Shown here in pieces: positions 43,994-52,909 of a stretch of DNA of 64,000 nt; positions within the stretch are counted from its first letter, which is position 1; each line of letters begins with the position of its first letter. The DNA is from JBFMAI01 sp040755725 (lineage in GTDB: Bacteria > Planctomycetota > Phycisphaerae > UBA1845 > Fen-1342). The notes beneath the pieces are model-generated. The model was given only the letters and a program-made list of their open reading frames with translations. It ran no database searches and was not told the origin of the DNA. The DNA lies in the NCBI GenBank assembly GCA_040755725.1, contig JBFMAI010000027.1:129351-193350 (forward strand), written 5' to 3'. The translations under genes and the position numbers were made by a program.

Positions 43994-45928
43994 ATGAAGA
44001 CTCGAAGCGGCATCGGAACGTGGGGACTGGTTGTGGCGATGGGGGTGCTGTCGGCCTGGGGCCCGCCCCCGGCGCCGGCCAACCTCATCGTCCACTACAT
44101 TTCCGACGCGAACTTCAGCGTGCGGATCACCGACATGCCGGACCTGGACCAGCGTCGCGCGTCGGCGAGCGGAATCGTCGGCCTGCCGGGCAACGGGTCC
44201 ATGTACTGCGTGCCGACGGCCACGTTGAACACGATCCTCTACGCGGCCAACCACGGCTTCCCGCAGGTCACGCCGGGGCCGGGCAACTGGCAGTCGCAGG
44301 CGCTCTACAACACGGGGAGCAACAACCTTGCCGCCCTGGGGGCCCTGATGGGGACTGATGCGGCGACCGGCACCGGCGGCAACGGCTGGTACAACGGTGC
44401 GTGGGTCTGGATGCTGCCGTACAACAAGTTCGTCGTGACCAATTACTACGCGAGCAACTTCTACTCGCCGACGTTCCTCACCGTTTCGAAAAAGGCCATG
44501 CTGGGCGAGCTGGTGTCGCTGGCGTACGGGCGGTACGAGCTGCGGCAGGTCAGCGGTCAGGTTGCCGTCGTCGGCAGCCGGACCGGCGGCCACGCGGTCA
44601 CGTTCTCGCGCGGCCTGGCGAGCGGTGCGAACAAGACCTTGTACGTCCGCGACCCGGCGGATGACAGCCAGGACCTCTTCAGCCAGTCGCAATTCGGCGA
44701 CAAGACGTTCACCATCCTCGACTTCGTGGTGAGCGGACCGGGGTATGTGCGCGCCATGAGCGCGATCAACTACCCGCAGAACGACGGGCTGATCCGGTTC
44801 ATCGACGGCGTGGTCACGATCCGGCCCAAGGCCGGCTACAGCTTCACCAACAACGACGGGTTCAAGATCAAGTTCCTCCAGCCGATCAAGCTCCTGGGCA
44901 CGGCCACGCCGGATGTCGTGGAGTTCAATTCGCCGACCGGCACGCCGTTCATCGCCGCGGCCCTGCTGCCGGATTTCGACGGCTTCGCGGCGATCGTGCA
45001 GGGTGGCGGCACGATGCCCAACAGCATTTACCTGATCGACATTCTCAACGGCCAATCGCAGTTGCTGACCACGCTTCCCGGCGCGAGCAAGCTGCACTTC
45101 GGCCGCAACCGGGCGCTGTTCGCGATCGCCGGCGCGCAGTTGCACGAGTTTGACCTGGCCCGTGCGACGCCGCTCGTGGCCAGCACCACCCCGCCGTTTG
45201 TCCCGACCGCCATGACCTTTGACGACGAGAACGACGAACTCGTGGTCCTCTCGGTGTCGGGCCGGCGACTGCTGCGCTATCCCGGTGGCGGAATCGGCGG
45301 CACGGCGCGCGTCCTGTTGCTGCCGGCGAACGTCGCGGTGGCCGGTGACGGCTCGGTGAGCGTCAACCCCGTGGACGGGCGGACGTGGTTCTGCACGCAG
45401 GGCTCGCACTCGTTGTTTGAGGGCTACGTTTCGCCGCTCGGCGGCCTGGCCGTGAACGAAATCATGCTGCCCGCCGTGCAATTCCCGACGGCGCTCGAGT
45501 TCGACGACGTCGGCAACCTGTTCGTGACCTGCGCGGCGGGGCTGCTCGAGTTCCAGAAGGTCACGGGCGGCGGTTGGCAGCCGGTGTTGAATTCGGACTT
45601 CGCCGGCCTGCCGGTGGGCCAGGACTTCCACCTGACTCGCAGCCGCACGAACTTCGACCCGGCGACCATGGTCGGTCCGGGCTACTACAACTTGCCGCCG
45701 AACGAGGTCGTGCAGGGGCAGTTTGTCTCGGACAACCCCGGCGACCTGAACTGCGACGGCACGGTTGATTTCGGTGACATCAACCCGTTCGTGCTGGCGC
45801 TGACGGACCCCGCCGGCTACGCGCGGGCCTTCCGGAGCTGTAACATCCTGAACGGCGACATCAACGGCGACGGGCTGACCAATTTCGGCGATATCAACCC
45901 GTTCGTGCGGTTGTTGACCGGACCGTAG
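43994..45928 (+). CDS. Secreted protein with C39-like cysteine-protease fold, propeller region and dockerin-like tail
   Basis: 644 residues from ATG 43994 (AAGGAG upstream). Signal peptide about 1-29. A papain/C39-like triad may be present: cysteine in GSMYCVPTATLN (C72), histidine in RTGGHAVTFS (H200) and aspartate in LYVRDPADDS (D220), in the order and spacing of C39-like domains. Residues about 290-560 form beta-propeller-like units (FIAAALLPDFDGFAAIVQGG, LVVLSVSGRRLLRYPGGG). The C-terminus has two dockerin-like loops, GDLNCDGTVDFGDINPF and GDINGDGLTNFGDINPF. Whether the triad is active is unknown. Confidence 0.7.
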   Translation: MKTRSGIGTWGLVVAMGVLSAWGPPPAPANLIVHYISDANFSVRITDMPDLDQRRASASGIVGLPGNGSMYCVPTATLNTILYAANHGFPQVTPGPGNWQSQALYNTGSNNLAALGALMGTDAATGTGGNGWYNGAWVWMLPYNKFVVTNYYASNFYSPTFLTVSKKAMLGELVSLAYGRYELRQVSGQVAVVGSRTGGHAVTFSRGLASGANKTLYVRDPADDSQDLFSQSQFGDKTFTILDFVVSGPGYVRAMSAINYPQNDGLIRFIDGVVTIRPKAGYSFTNNDGFKIKFLQPIKLLGTATPDVVEFNSPTGTPFIAAALLPDFDGFAAIVQGGGTMPNSIYLIDILNGQSQLLTTLPGASKLHFGRNRALFAIAGAQLHEFDLARATPLVASTTPPFVPTAMTFDDENDELVVLSVSGRRLLRYPGGGIGGTARVLLLPANVAVAGDGSVSVNPVDGRTWFCTQGSHSLFEGYVSPLGGLAVNEIMLPAVQFPTALEFDDVGNLFVTCAAGLLEFQKVTGGGWQPVLNSDFAGLPVGQDFHLTRSRTNFDPATMVGPGYYNLPPNEVVQGQFVSDNPGDLNCDGTVDFGDINPFVLALTDPAGYARAFRSCNILNGDINGDGLTNFGDINPFVRLLTGP

Positions 45929-45974
45929 TCTCGGCCGCCGGGCCGCGGTCACGACGAGTGCCGCGCGCAACAAG

Positions 45975-46010
45975 ATCGGGGTCGTCGGGCCCACGCCCGG
46001 CGACCCCGAT
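45975..46010. terminator. Strong hairpin between convergent genes
   Basis: ATCGGGGTCGTCGGGC (45975-45990) pairs with GCCCGGCGACCCCGAT (45995-46010) around CCAC, with 16 bp including one G-U pair. It has no U-run but could stop transcription from both sides. Confidence 0.6.
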
Positions 46011-46039
46011 AAGTTGGAATCCATGTGCGGCGAACGCGA

Positions 46040-46702
46040 CTAGCGCCGACGCAGCAGCGCCACCAGCCCCAGCAGACAGATCGACGCCGGCTCGGGCACG
46101 AGGAAGTTGTCGAACGTGGCGTTGTTGTAGCCGCCGAGGCCGACCACATCACCCAGGTTCGCGGTGGGGAAGTTACCGCGGGTGAGGATGTCCTCCGGCA
46201 CGCCGTTCATGTCGCGGTCGATGTTCAGCGTGATGTCCGTGCCGCTGACGACCGTCCAGATGCGGGCTTTGACGAACGGCGTAACGTCCTGATAGTAATT
46301 GCCGCCCGTCATGCCGGCCCACGCGCCGCCGTTGTTCCCATAGTAGAAGAACACGCGTTCAAAGTCGCCGTTGGAGTTGTTGTCCTGGACCTTGATGAAC
46401 AGGTTGTTGCTCAAGTTCAGGTAGCGTGAGACCAGGGCGGCGTAAGTGACGCGCGCACTGCCCAGGTAGTAAACCTCGGCCTCGACGTACGGCTGCGTGG
46501 AGTTATAGCCGTTGAACGTCATCAGGTCGGTAAACCCGGTGGGCTGACTGCGGGCCATCTCGTTCTCGATCCGCCAGTCGCCGCTCACCTCGTTCCAGTT
46601 CGGCCCCATGTTGGTGCCGTCGGGACGATTGAAGTTGTCCCCCTGTCCCGCAGCGACGCCGCCCAGCAGCAGCCCCGCTGCCACCACCATCAAAAGTCGC
46701 AT
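46040..46702 (-). CDS. PEP-CTERM-sorted exported protein
   Basis: 220 residues. Signal peptide 1-19. The C-terminus is VPEPASICLLGLVALLRRR, a clear PEP-CTERM sorting signal (Val-Pro-Glu-Pro, hydrophobic helix, Arg end) recognised by an exosortase-type enzyme. The middle has a concanavalin-like beta domain pattern (FNRPDGTNMGPNWNEVSGDW, LFIKVQDNNSNGDFERVFFY). An exosortase gene is not in the window. GAGGAGGAG upstream of the ATG. Confidence 0.85.
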   Translation of the reverse strand: MRLLMVVAAGLLLGGVAAGQGDNFNRPDGTNMGPNWNEVSGDWRIENEMARSQPTGFTDLMTFNGYNSTQPYVEAEVYYLGSARVTYAALVSRYLNLSNNLFIKVQDNNSNGDFERVFFYYGNNGGAWAGMTGGNYYQDVTPFVKARIWTVVSGTDITLNIDRDMNGVPEDILTRGNFPTANLGDVVGLGGYNNATFDNFLVPEPASICLLGLVALLRRR

Positions 46703-47071
46703 AATCTCCTCCTCTTCACCTAGCGTTGAAGTGCGAGCCGACGCCCCGTTGGCGGTCCGGCGCTCCTCCTCGTGGTCCGAATTGGACCCCGGCGCGCACC
46801 CACAACCCTACGGCCGGCGCGTGCCTACAAACGAGCCTTGAACAGCAGTCTATGTCGCCGCCCATCAAGCGCCAAGAGATTTCTACGTTCTCCGCGGTCG
46901 CCGACTTGGTCACAGGAGGCGCCATAATGCGTCGGCCACGCAAGTCAGGCCGATCTCCCTGCCGATATTATGGGCCGTGCGACCGACCCGGCGGCTTGCC
47001 CGGCGCGCCGGCCGCTGTAGACTGCCACCGCGGGGGTCGCGCGGCCCGCGGTCGGCTTGCCGGAGGTTGCC
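46703..47071. other. Gene-free divergent promoter region
   Basis: This separates the PEP-CTERM gene (minus) and the phosphofructokinase gene (plus). It holds no repeat from the dispersed families. A TATTAT at about 46964-46970 could be a -10 element for the plus-strand gene, but its -35 partner is poor. Confidence 0.4.
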
Positions 47072-48178
47072 GTGTCCACGACGCGGAAAGTCAATCGCAT
47101 CGGGATCATGACCGGCGGGGGAGACTGCCCGGGTCTCAACGCGGTCATCCGCGTCGTGACCAAGGCGGCCATCACGCACCTGGGGTTGGAAGTGGTCGGT
47201 ATCGAAGACGGCTTCCTCGGCCTGATTCGTAATCGGATGAGACCGCTGACCACCAAGGATGTCTCCGGCATCCTCACCGTTGGCGGCACCATCCTCGGCA
47301 CCAGCAACAAGGCCGACCCGACCCACTTCGCCGTCGGCGAGAACCCGGACGGCACGCCCATCTTCAGAGACGTCACCAACCGCGTCCTTGAGCACATCGC
47401 CGAACGCGGCCTCGACGGGCTGATCTGCATCGGCGGTGACGGCACCATGACCGGGGCCGCGAAGCTCATGCAGCACGGCGTGCCGTGCATCGGCGTGCCC
47501 AAGACGATCGACAACGACCTGATGCACACGCACATTACGTTCGGGTTCACGACCGCGGTGCAGACGGCGACCGAGTGCCTCGACAAGATCCACTCCACCG
47601 CGTCCAGCCACCATCGCGTCATGGTCGTCGAGCTGATGGGGCGCAACGCCGGCTGGCTGGCGCTCCACGCCGGCCTGGCCAGCGGCTGCGACGTCATCCT
47701 CATCCCTGAAATCCCCTACGAACTCGACGCCGTCTGCGACACCTGCGTGGAGCGCAGCGAGCGCGGGAAACAATTCACCCTCGTCGCCGTCGCCGAAGGT
47801 GCCAAGCCCAAGGGGGGTCAGCAGGTCGTCGAGAAAGTCGTCCACGACAGCCCCGACCCGATCCGTCTCGGCGGCATTGGCACGGTCCTCGCGGAGCAGA
47901 TCGCCGGCCGCACCCACCGCGAGACCCGGGCGACGATCCTCGGTCATGTGCAGCGCGGCGGCACGCCGGTCGCGTTCGACCGCGTGCTGGCCACGCGTTT
48001 CGGCTTCAAGGCGGTGCAGCTCATCGAGGAGGGGCAGTGGAACCAGATGGTCGTGCAGCAGCACGGGGAGACGACCACCGTGCCGATCGAGTCCGTCGCC
48101 GGTCAGCAGCGCACGGTGCCGCTGGACGACCCGCTGATTGCGATGGCCCGCGCCGTCGGCACGAGCATGGGCGATTAA
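47072..48178 (+). CDS. pfkA: Phosphofructokinase (ATP/PPi specificity ambiguous)
   Basis: 368 residues, GTG start at 47072 with GGAGG 6 bases before. Phosphorylates fructose 6-phosphate. The phosphoryl-donor region reads MTGGGDCPGLNAVIR and CIGGDGTMTGA, and the substrate loop VPKTIDNDL has Lys where bacterial ATP-PFK has Gly (PGTIDND). By established rules GGDGT favours ATP while GGDDT with PKTIDND favours pyrophosphate, so this Gly/Lys mixture leaves the donor open. Also HVQRGGTPVAFDR, ELMGRNAGWLALHAGL and HRETRATILGH are normal PFK motifs. Confidence 0.92.
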   Translation: MSTTRKVNRIGIMTGGGDCPGLNAVIRVVTKAAITHLGLEVVGIEDGFLGLIRNRMRPLTTKDVSGILTVGGTILGTSNKADPTHFAVGENPDGTPIFRDVTNRVLEHIAERGLDGLICIGGDGTMTGAAKLMQHGVPCIGVPKTIDNDLMHTHITFGFTTAVQTATECLDKIHSTASSHHRVMVVELMGRNAGWLALHAGLASGCDVILIPEIPYELDAVCDTCVERSERGKQFTLVAVAEGAKPKGGQQVVEKVVHDSPDPIRLGGIGTVLAEQIAGRTHRETRATILGHVQRGGTPVAFDRVLATRFGFKAVQLIEEGQWNQMVVQQHGETTTVPIESVAGQQRTVPLDDPLIAMARAVGTSMGD

Positions 48179-48201
48179 AGGCCGCCCCGGGATGACCTGA
48201 C

Positions 48202-48660
48202 GTGCCGGACGGTGACGGACACGCCCAACCTGCCCGCATCCGCAGCGTACTGCGGCGGTGGGTCGCGGCGGGCCTGGCGGGGGCGGGGGCGCTCATCCTC
48301 TGGCGTGTGGTCGAGCAGCACGGTGGCGACGTTTGGCGGGCGGCTCCGGTCGGCATCCTGACGGCAGGCGGGGGTCTGCTGAATCTGCTTTCTGCGGCGC
48401 GGGCCCACATGGCGCTGCGCCGACCTGTCCGCCTGACGGCTTGTGCTTTCGGAATAGTGCTGGCTGGGGGGCTGATCAGCCTGGGTCATTACATTGACAC
48501 CGAGCTGGCGGCGGCCGGGCCGAAAGCCGACGCGGACATGCGGTTGGCGCTGCGGCAGTGGCAGACTACGCTCCAGTGGTTGGCGCTCGGCGTTGGGTAT
48601 CTCGTGGTCTCGTTGGCGCTGTTGCCCGGCCCGGCGCCGCGCTCCGGGCCGCGACCATAG
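48202..48660 (+). CDS. Small membrane protein, unknown function
   Basis: 152 residues, GTG start. Four hydrophobic segments, at about 20-37, 45-65, 78-94 and 122-142 (ALHLGVGYLVVSLALL type). No family recognised. It is 24 bp after the phosphofructokinase stop, so co-transcription is possible. Confidence 0.6.
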   Translation: MPDGDGHAQPARIRSVLRRWVAAGLAGAGALILWRVVEQHGGDVWRAAPVGILTAGGGLLNLLSAARAHMALRRPVRLTACAFGIVLAGGLISLGHYIDTELAAAGPKADADMRLALRQWQTTLQWLALGVGYLVVSLALLPGPAPRSGPRP

Positions 48661-48670
48661 CAGCCCTTGA

Positions 48671-48735
48671 CCGAACCCACCACGCCCGCGGCGGGCTGCG
48701 GAGCCCCCGCACCGGCGTGCGGGGTTCTGATAAGC
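48671..48735 (+). repeat. Dispersed two-hairpin repeat, family A, copy 4
   Basis: CCCGCGGCGGGCTGCGGAG, then CCCCGCACCGGCGTGCGGGG, then TTCTGATAAGC. Follows the membrane protein stop. Confidence 0.7.
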
Positions 48736-48770
48736 ACTCTAGCGAGCGGACTTCCAGTTGCTGGGCACCG

Positions 48771-48830
48771 CTCCCTCGCGGTCGCGGCTCGGTTGGTCCA
48801 CTCCCTCGCCGTCGCGGCGCGGCGCTCGTG
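48771..48830 (+). repeat. Tandem CTCCCTCGC-type repeat, two 30-bp units
   Basis: CTCCCTCGCGGTCGCGGCTC begins at 48771 and CTCCCTCGCCGTCGCGGCGC at 48801. Nothing else in 48736-48869 looks genic. Confidence 0.55.
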
Positions 48831-48869
48831 CCCCAACCGTCGCGGCCTTTCTGTTGAGGAGGTCCGGCC

Positions 48870-49349
48870 ATGCCCGGAGTGCTTTGCGAACACTGCACGG
48901 CTGTCTGCTGCCGCTACATCGCGCTGCCGATCGACACGCCCGAAACCCAGGCTGACTTTGACGACCTACGCTGGTTCCTGATCCACGAGCATGTGTCGGT
49001 GTTTGTGGAGGACGACGCCTGGTACATCTCGTTTCAGACCAACTGCCGACATCTTCAGGCGGACCATCGCTGCGGCATCTACGCCACGCGGCCCAACATC
49101 TGCCGTCAATACGACACCGACAACTGCGACTACCACTCCGGCGACTACGGGTGGCAGCGCCACTTCACCGACCCGCAGCACTTGGATGCATACCTGCGGA
49201 ACCACCCGGTGCGACCCCGCCGGGGCAAACGTGCCGGCCGTCGGGTGCGCCTGCGGGCCGGGCGGGGCCACGGCGCCGCGCAAGCAGCGGTCGCAACTCA
49301 CGATCGGCGCGGCATCCCCCTGCCCATGATGCCCTGCGGGGAGGGTTGA
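48870..49349 (+). CDS. YkgJ-like cysteine-cluster protein
   Basis: 159 residues, ATG with GAGGAGG 7 bases upstream. The N-terminal CEHCTAVCCRYI and later FQTNCRHLQADHRCGIYATR with NICRQYD match the zinc- or iron-binding cysteine cluster pattern of YkgJ/Fe-S-cluster-containing proteins of unknown function. The basic C-terminal 40 residues may not be native, because the gene overlaps the 3' end of queG by 52 bp on the opposite strand. Confidence 0.8.
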   Translation: MPGVLCEHCTAVCCRYIALPIDTPETQADFDDLRWFLIHEHVSVFVEDDAWYISFQTNCRHLQADHRCGIYATRPNICRQYDTDNCDYHSGDYGWQRHFTDPQHLDAYLRNHPVRPRRGKRAGRRVRLRAGRGHGAAQAAVATHDRRGIPLPMMPCGEG

Positions 49350-50410
49350 GCACCGCGGCGGGCTACGGCCGCCCGAGCCGCATCGCGGACGCCTGGGTCC
49401 GGTGATTCCAGCGCGTCGGCCAGGCTGGGCGCGAGGTCGGCCTCGGGCAGAACGTTTCGCAGCGCGATCACCGCGTTGCGTTGCCACATGGGACGAGTAG
49501 CCCGCCGTGCGGCCGTATCGGCCACCATCCGCCGGTACGCGCCAGATGGTAAATACGCTGATCTTAAGAGGTTAACACTAGCCGGCAACGTATCGGCCAT
49601 GATCTCGGGGTGACGTCCCAGCGGGGCCCGGGCGTTGTACGGACACACCTGCTGGCACACATCGCACCCGAATACCCGGTCGCCGATGGCGGGATGAAGC
49701 TCGACCGGGATCGGTCCACGCTGCTCGATGGTCAGGCAAGCAATGCAGCGGGCCGCGTCGAGCTCGTAGGGGGCCACAAGGGCCCCGCTGGGGCACGCCT
49801 GCAAGCAGCGCTCGCAACGCCCGCAGCGCTCCGGCACAGCTTCCTCCGCCGGCAGCTCCATGGTCGTAATGATCTCTCCCAAAAGGAGATAGGAGCCCAG
49901 CCGATCGTTTATCAGGCAGGTGTTCCGCCCAATCCAGCCCAGGCCGGCCCGGGCCGCTAGCTCGCGCTCAAGCAGTGGAGCAGTGTCCACGCAGACGCGC
50001 GCCTCTAACGGCTCGCGCAGTTCCATGCGTGCCTGCGCCACCAGCTCGCCCAGTGTGCGTCGCAGCACCGTGTGATAGTCCCGGCCCCGAGCGTATTGAG
50101 CGACAGTCCCCAGGGGCTCGGCCTCTGGGGCATGCCGGTCTTCCCGGCCGGCGGGCCGGAACCCGTCGGCGCGCTTATAGGCCACCGCCGCACAGATGAC
50201 CGTGCGCGCGCCCGGAAGAAGCCGGCTTGGGTCACTCCGAACCCGGACGTTGCGGGTGAGGTAGCGAAGCGGACCGGCGTAGCCGCGGGCCAGCCATCGC
50301 CTATAATGCGTCGCCCGGTCGGGCGCAGCCGCGGTTGTGATCCCGATAAGGTCCAACCCCAACCGGCCGGCAATGGTCTTGATTCGAAGAGCCTTCTCGG
50401 CGGGTGTCAT
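49298..50410 (-). CDS. queG: Epoxyqueuosine reductase
   Basis: 370 residues. Reduces epoxyqueuosine to queuosine in tRNA, using cobalamin and two [4Fe-4S] clusters. Cysteine sets are RCGRCERCLQACPSGAL with CIACLTIEQRGPIP, and VFGCDVCQQVCPYN. The N-terminal cobalamin-binding domain has LDLIGITTA and the family phrase DTAPLLERELAARAGLGWIG. C-terminal HEAT-like repeat NAVIALRNVLP. Complete in length. Confidence 0.95.
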   Translation of the reverse strand: MTPAEKALRIKTIAGRLGLDLIGITTAAAPDRATHYRRWLARGYAGPLRYLTRNVRVRSDPSRLLPGARTVICAAVAYKRADGFRPAGREDRHAPEAEPLGTVAQYARGRDYHTVLRRTLGELVAQARMELREPLEARVCVDTAPLLERELAARAGLGWIGRNTCLINDRLGSYLLLGEIITTMELPAEEAVPERCGRCERCLQACPSGALVAPYELDAARCIACLTIEQRGPIPVELHPAIGDRVFGCDVCQQVCPYNARAPLGRHPEIMADTLPASVNLLRSAYLPSGAYRRMVADTAARRATRPMWQRNAVIALRNVLPEADLAPSLADALESPDPGVRDAARAAVARRGAQPSPQGIMGRGMPRRS

Positions 50411-50496
50411 TCACGACGATGATACCCGGGAGCGCCCAATCGCATCCAGATGCGGAGGCCCCGCCGGGCGCGGGGCCTTCGACGCGGAGTGTATGG

Positions 50497-50904
50497 ATGT
50501 TCAACTTCGACTGGTTTCACGGGCCGGGGTTGCGTCGGCAGATCGAGGAGGCCAAGGAGCGCTGCGCCGCGCGCAAGTTCCCCGAGGCCCGCAAGGGCAA
50601 AGATCGCAACGGGAACACCGAGTACCGCCGGTACAAGGACGCCCTGGAAACCCGCATTATCCTCTATCTCAAAGACGGGCTTAGTTACGAAATGAAGGAG
50701 ATGGTGGATATCGGCATCAGCAGTGCTTTGGCGTTCGAGTGTACGCCGGTGGATGAGAATTATCAGGTCGGCGCGTACGTGATTGTCGTGCCGTTTGAGG
50801 ACATTGCGCGGGTCGAGGTCTTCGCGGTCCACCCGGACGAGAAGCCGCAGGACAACATCCGGATCCCGGGCTTCCGTTCGGGCGCCGCGGACGGCCGCGA
50901 TTGA
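50497..50904 (+). CDS. Hypothetical protein with unusual aromatic start
   Basis: 135 residues from ATG 50497 with GGAG 7 bases upstream. It begins MFNFDWFHGPGLRRQIEEAK and has a charged middle (KKFPEARKGKDRNGN-like region) and a C-terminal beta pattern (FECTPVDENYQVGAYVIVVPFED). No family recognised. The longer start at 50404 overlaps the queG start region and is not favoured. Confidence 0.55.
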   Translation: MFNFDWFHGPGLRRQIEEAKERCAARKFPEARKGKDRNGNTEYRRYKDALETRIILYLKDGLSYEMKEMVDIGISSALAFECTPVDENYQVGAYVIVVPFEDIARVEVFAVHPDEKPQDNIRIPGFRSGAADGRD

Positions 50905-51095
50905 ACGTGGGGCCGGGCCTGACGACGATTCGCGTCCGGTCAAGGCCCCGACTTGGAGTGGAAGTGAGCTGGCATGGGGCCGGACGTATCCCGGCCGGTG
51001 GCGCTCGCCGCCGTCGTGTATCCGACGGGCCGCTGAGACGGCGTGAACACGCCGACTCCTGGTTTGGTGTCAGGTAAGCCGGAGGGAGGTTTGTC

Positions 51096-51890
51096 ATGAG
51101 TCGCGCGGTGGTTTTGGCGGCGTTGGCCCTGCTGGGCGCGCTGGTGAGCGGCTGCGCCACGGAATTTGGCGAGCAGGCGCGCTACGGGATCACGTTCTAT
51201 TGCCCGGGGGCCGGTGTTGACCTGGGTGACGCGGGCGTCCGCGAAGGCCTCCAGCAGGCGGGGTATCGGGGCCAGGTGGCCCGGATGACGTGGTCGCTGT
51301 CGATGAATCCGGCGGTGGACCAGACCGTCCGGATCATTGCCCGGCAGGGGGGCGAGCGGCTGGCGCAGTACATCCAGCAGTACATCGACAAGTATCCGGA
51401 CGGTGAAGTGAACATCGTTGGGTTGTCGGCGGGAACGGGCGTGGCGATCTGGGCGCTAGAGGCGCTCAAGCCGGGCTACAAGGTCAACAATGTGATACTG
51501 ATCGCGTCCAGCCTGTCGCACGATTACGACGTGTCGAAGGCTGTCCGGCGGGTCAACGGCAAGATTTACAACTACTACTCGCCGACGGACGCCGTCCTGG
51601 CCGGGCCCATGAAGGTTTTTGGCACGATCGACGGAGCGTTCCTCAAGGACGGCGCGGGGGCCGTGGGTCTGCGGGTCCCGCGCGGGGCCGGCGACCGGGT
51701 CGTCAACATCCGCTGGCGGCCGGAGTTCGAGAAGTGGGGGTACTACGGCGGGCACATGGACGGTACTAACCCGACGTTCGTGCGGTACGAGATCGCGCGA
51801 CACATTATCGGGTCGGGAGGCGGCGAAGGGCGTCGAATAGCCTTCGCCACGCCCTGGGGTCAAGTTCTTCAGGCCGCGCATCGGGAGTGA
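51096..51890 (+). CDS. Alpha/beta-hydrolase-like lipoprotein
   Basis: 264 residues. Signal peptide with lipobox LVSGC at residue 20. A GLSAG nucleophile motif (IVGLSAGTGVAI) lies at about 108-118, with YYSPTDAVL (possible Asp) and YYGGHMDGTN (possible His) later, in alpha/beta-hydrolase order. Ten family-type phrases are not identified, so the enzyme class is an inference. The last 29 codons overlap the 3' end of rsmA on the other strand. Confidence 0.7.
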   Translation: MSRAVVLAALALLGALVSGCATEFGEQARYGITFYCPGAGVDLGDAGVREGLQQAGYRGQVARMTWSLSMNPAVDQTVRIIARQGGERLAQYIQQYIDKYPDGEVNIVGLSAGTGVAIWALEALKPGYKVNNVILIASSLSHDYDVSKAVRRVNGKIYNYYSPTDAVLAGPMKVFGTIDGAFLKDGAGAVGLRVPRGAGDRVVNIRWRPEFEKWGYYGGHMDGTNPTFVRYEIARHIIGSGGGEGRRIAFATPWGQVLQAAHRE

Positions 51891-52686
51891 TGCCGGCGGC
51901 GTGGAACGCGGCCAGCGCCGGCGGCTCGTCGCGGTAGTCGCGGACGAGCCGCCGGAGCTTTTTGCGCCGCTGCTGAAAGGCGCGTTGGACCAGGTCCACA
52001 AACCCCGGTACATCCGCCACGTTGACGTCCGCCGGCGGCAGTGGGCGGATGGTCACCATCACGGACTCGACCTGGGGCGCCGGCCAGAAGGCCTGTGGCG
52101 GCAGGAAGGCGAGCGGCGTGATTGTGGCCAGGATCTGGATGACCACGGAGGCCGGGCCGTAGTGCTCCGTTCGCGGTGGGGCGGCGAGCCGCTGGGCCAC
52201 CTCCTTTTGAATGGTGCAGGTGAGCCGCTCGAAGCGCGGCTTGACCATGAGCAAGCCCATAATCAGCGGCGTGGCGATCTGGTAGGGCAGATTGGCCACC
52301 AGCTTGTAGGCGCCGCCGTCGCCGGGGGGTTGCTCGCGGAGTACTGTCAACACCAAGGGATTGACTCGGTGTTTGCCGGCCAGGGCGTCGGCTTGGATCA
52401 ACGTGCAACGTGGGTGGTCGCCCAGTCGGTTGCGTAGCAGGGCCTGGAGCCCGTGGTCGATCTCGACGGCCACCACGCGGACACCCTGCTCGAGCAGCAT
52501 TTCCGTGAGCGACCCCGTGCCGGCCCCGACTTCCAGGACCGTATCCGTGCGAGATAGGTCCGCCGCCGCCACCAGCTTGCGCATGAGGTTCAGGTCGATC
52601 AGGAAGTTCTGGCCGTAATGGTGCCGCGGCTGCAAGCCGGCGGCGTCTAACAGGGAGCGGATCTGGGCGAGCGTTTGGCCGGCCAT
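51805..52686 (-). CDS. rsmA: 16S rRNA (adenine1518/1519-N6)-dimethyltransferase
   Basis: 293 residues. Dimethylates A1518 and A1519 of 16S rRNA. Signatures: HHYGQNFLIDLNLMRKLV at the start, SAM motif LEVGAGTGSLTEMLL, the acidic EIDHGLQALL, the catalytic NLPYQIATPLIM and the C-terminal RRKKLRRLVRDYR. Family length. The 3' end overlaps the lipoprotein gene by 86 bp, converging on it. Confidence 0.96.
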   Translation of the reverse strand: MAGQTLAQIRSLLDAAGLQPRHHYGQNFLIDLNLMRKLVAAADLSRTDTVLEVGAGTGSLTEMLLEQGVRVVAVEIDHGLQALLRNRLGDHPRCTLIQADALAGKHRVNPLVLTVLREQPPGDGGAYKLVANLPYQIATPLIMGLLMVKPRFERLTCTIQKEVAQRLAAPPRTEHYGPASVVIQILATITPLAFLPPQAFWPAPQVESVMVTIRPLPPADVNVADVPGFVDLVQRAFQQRRKKLRRLVRDYRDEPPALAAFHAAGITPDARPEELDPRAWRRLFDALRRLPTR

Positions 52687-52909
52687 ACGCTGGATCGTCC
52701 CGCGGGGAGGTCAAGTTGGCAAATGAGACGCGGCGAATCAAGAGGCGTCCGCAAACCGCAAATCGTGGTGCGTAACTTGCCGTTAACGTGAACATGGGCC
52801 ATTATTAACAAGAGGCGAGCCATGGTGAGGCCGGCGAACGGCTCCCATATCTCCAGGCCGGGCGAGGCAGTCGCAAGGTAGATAGAGCGCTGACGAGGAG
52901 GGGTGGTAT

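Noticed and set aside
43805..46024. A 739-codon minus-strand frame antisense to the C39-like gene
   Set aside because: His/Arg/Val-rich shadow of a well supported plus-strand secreted gene.
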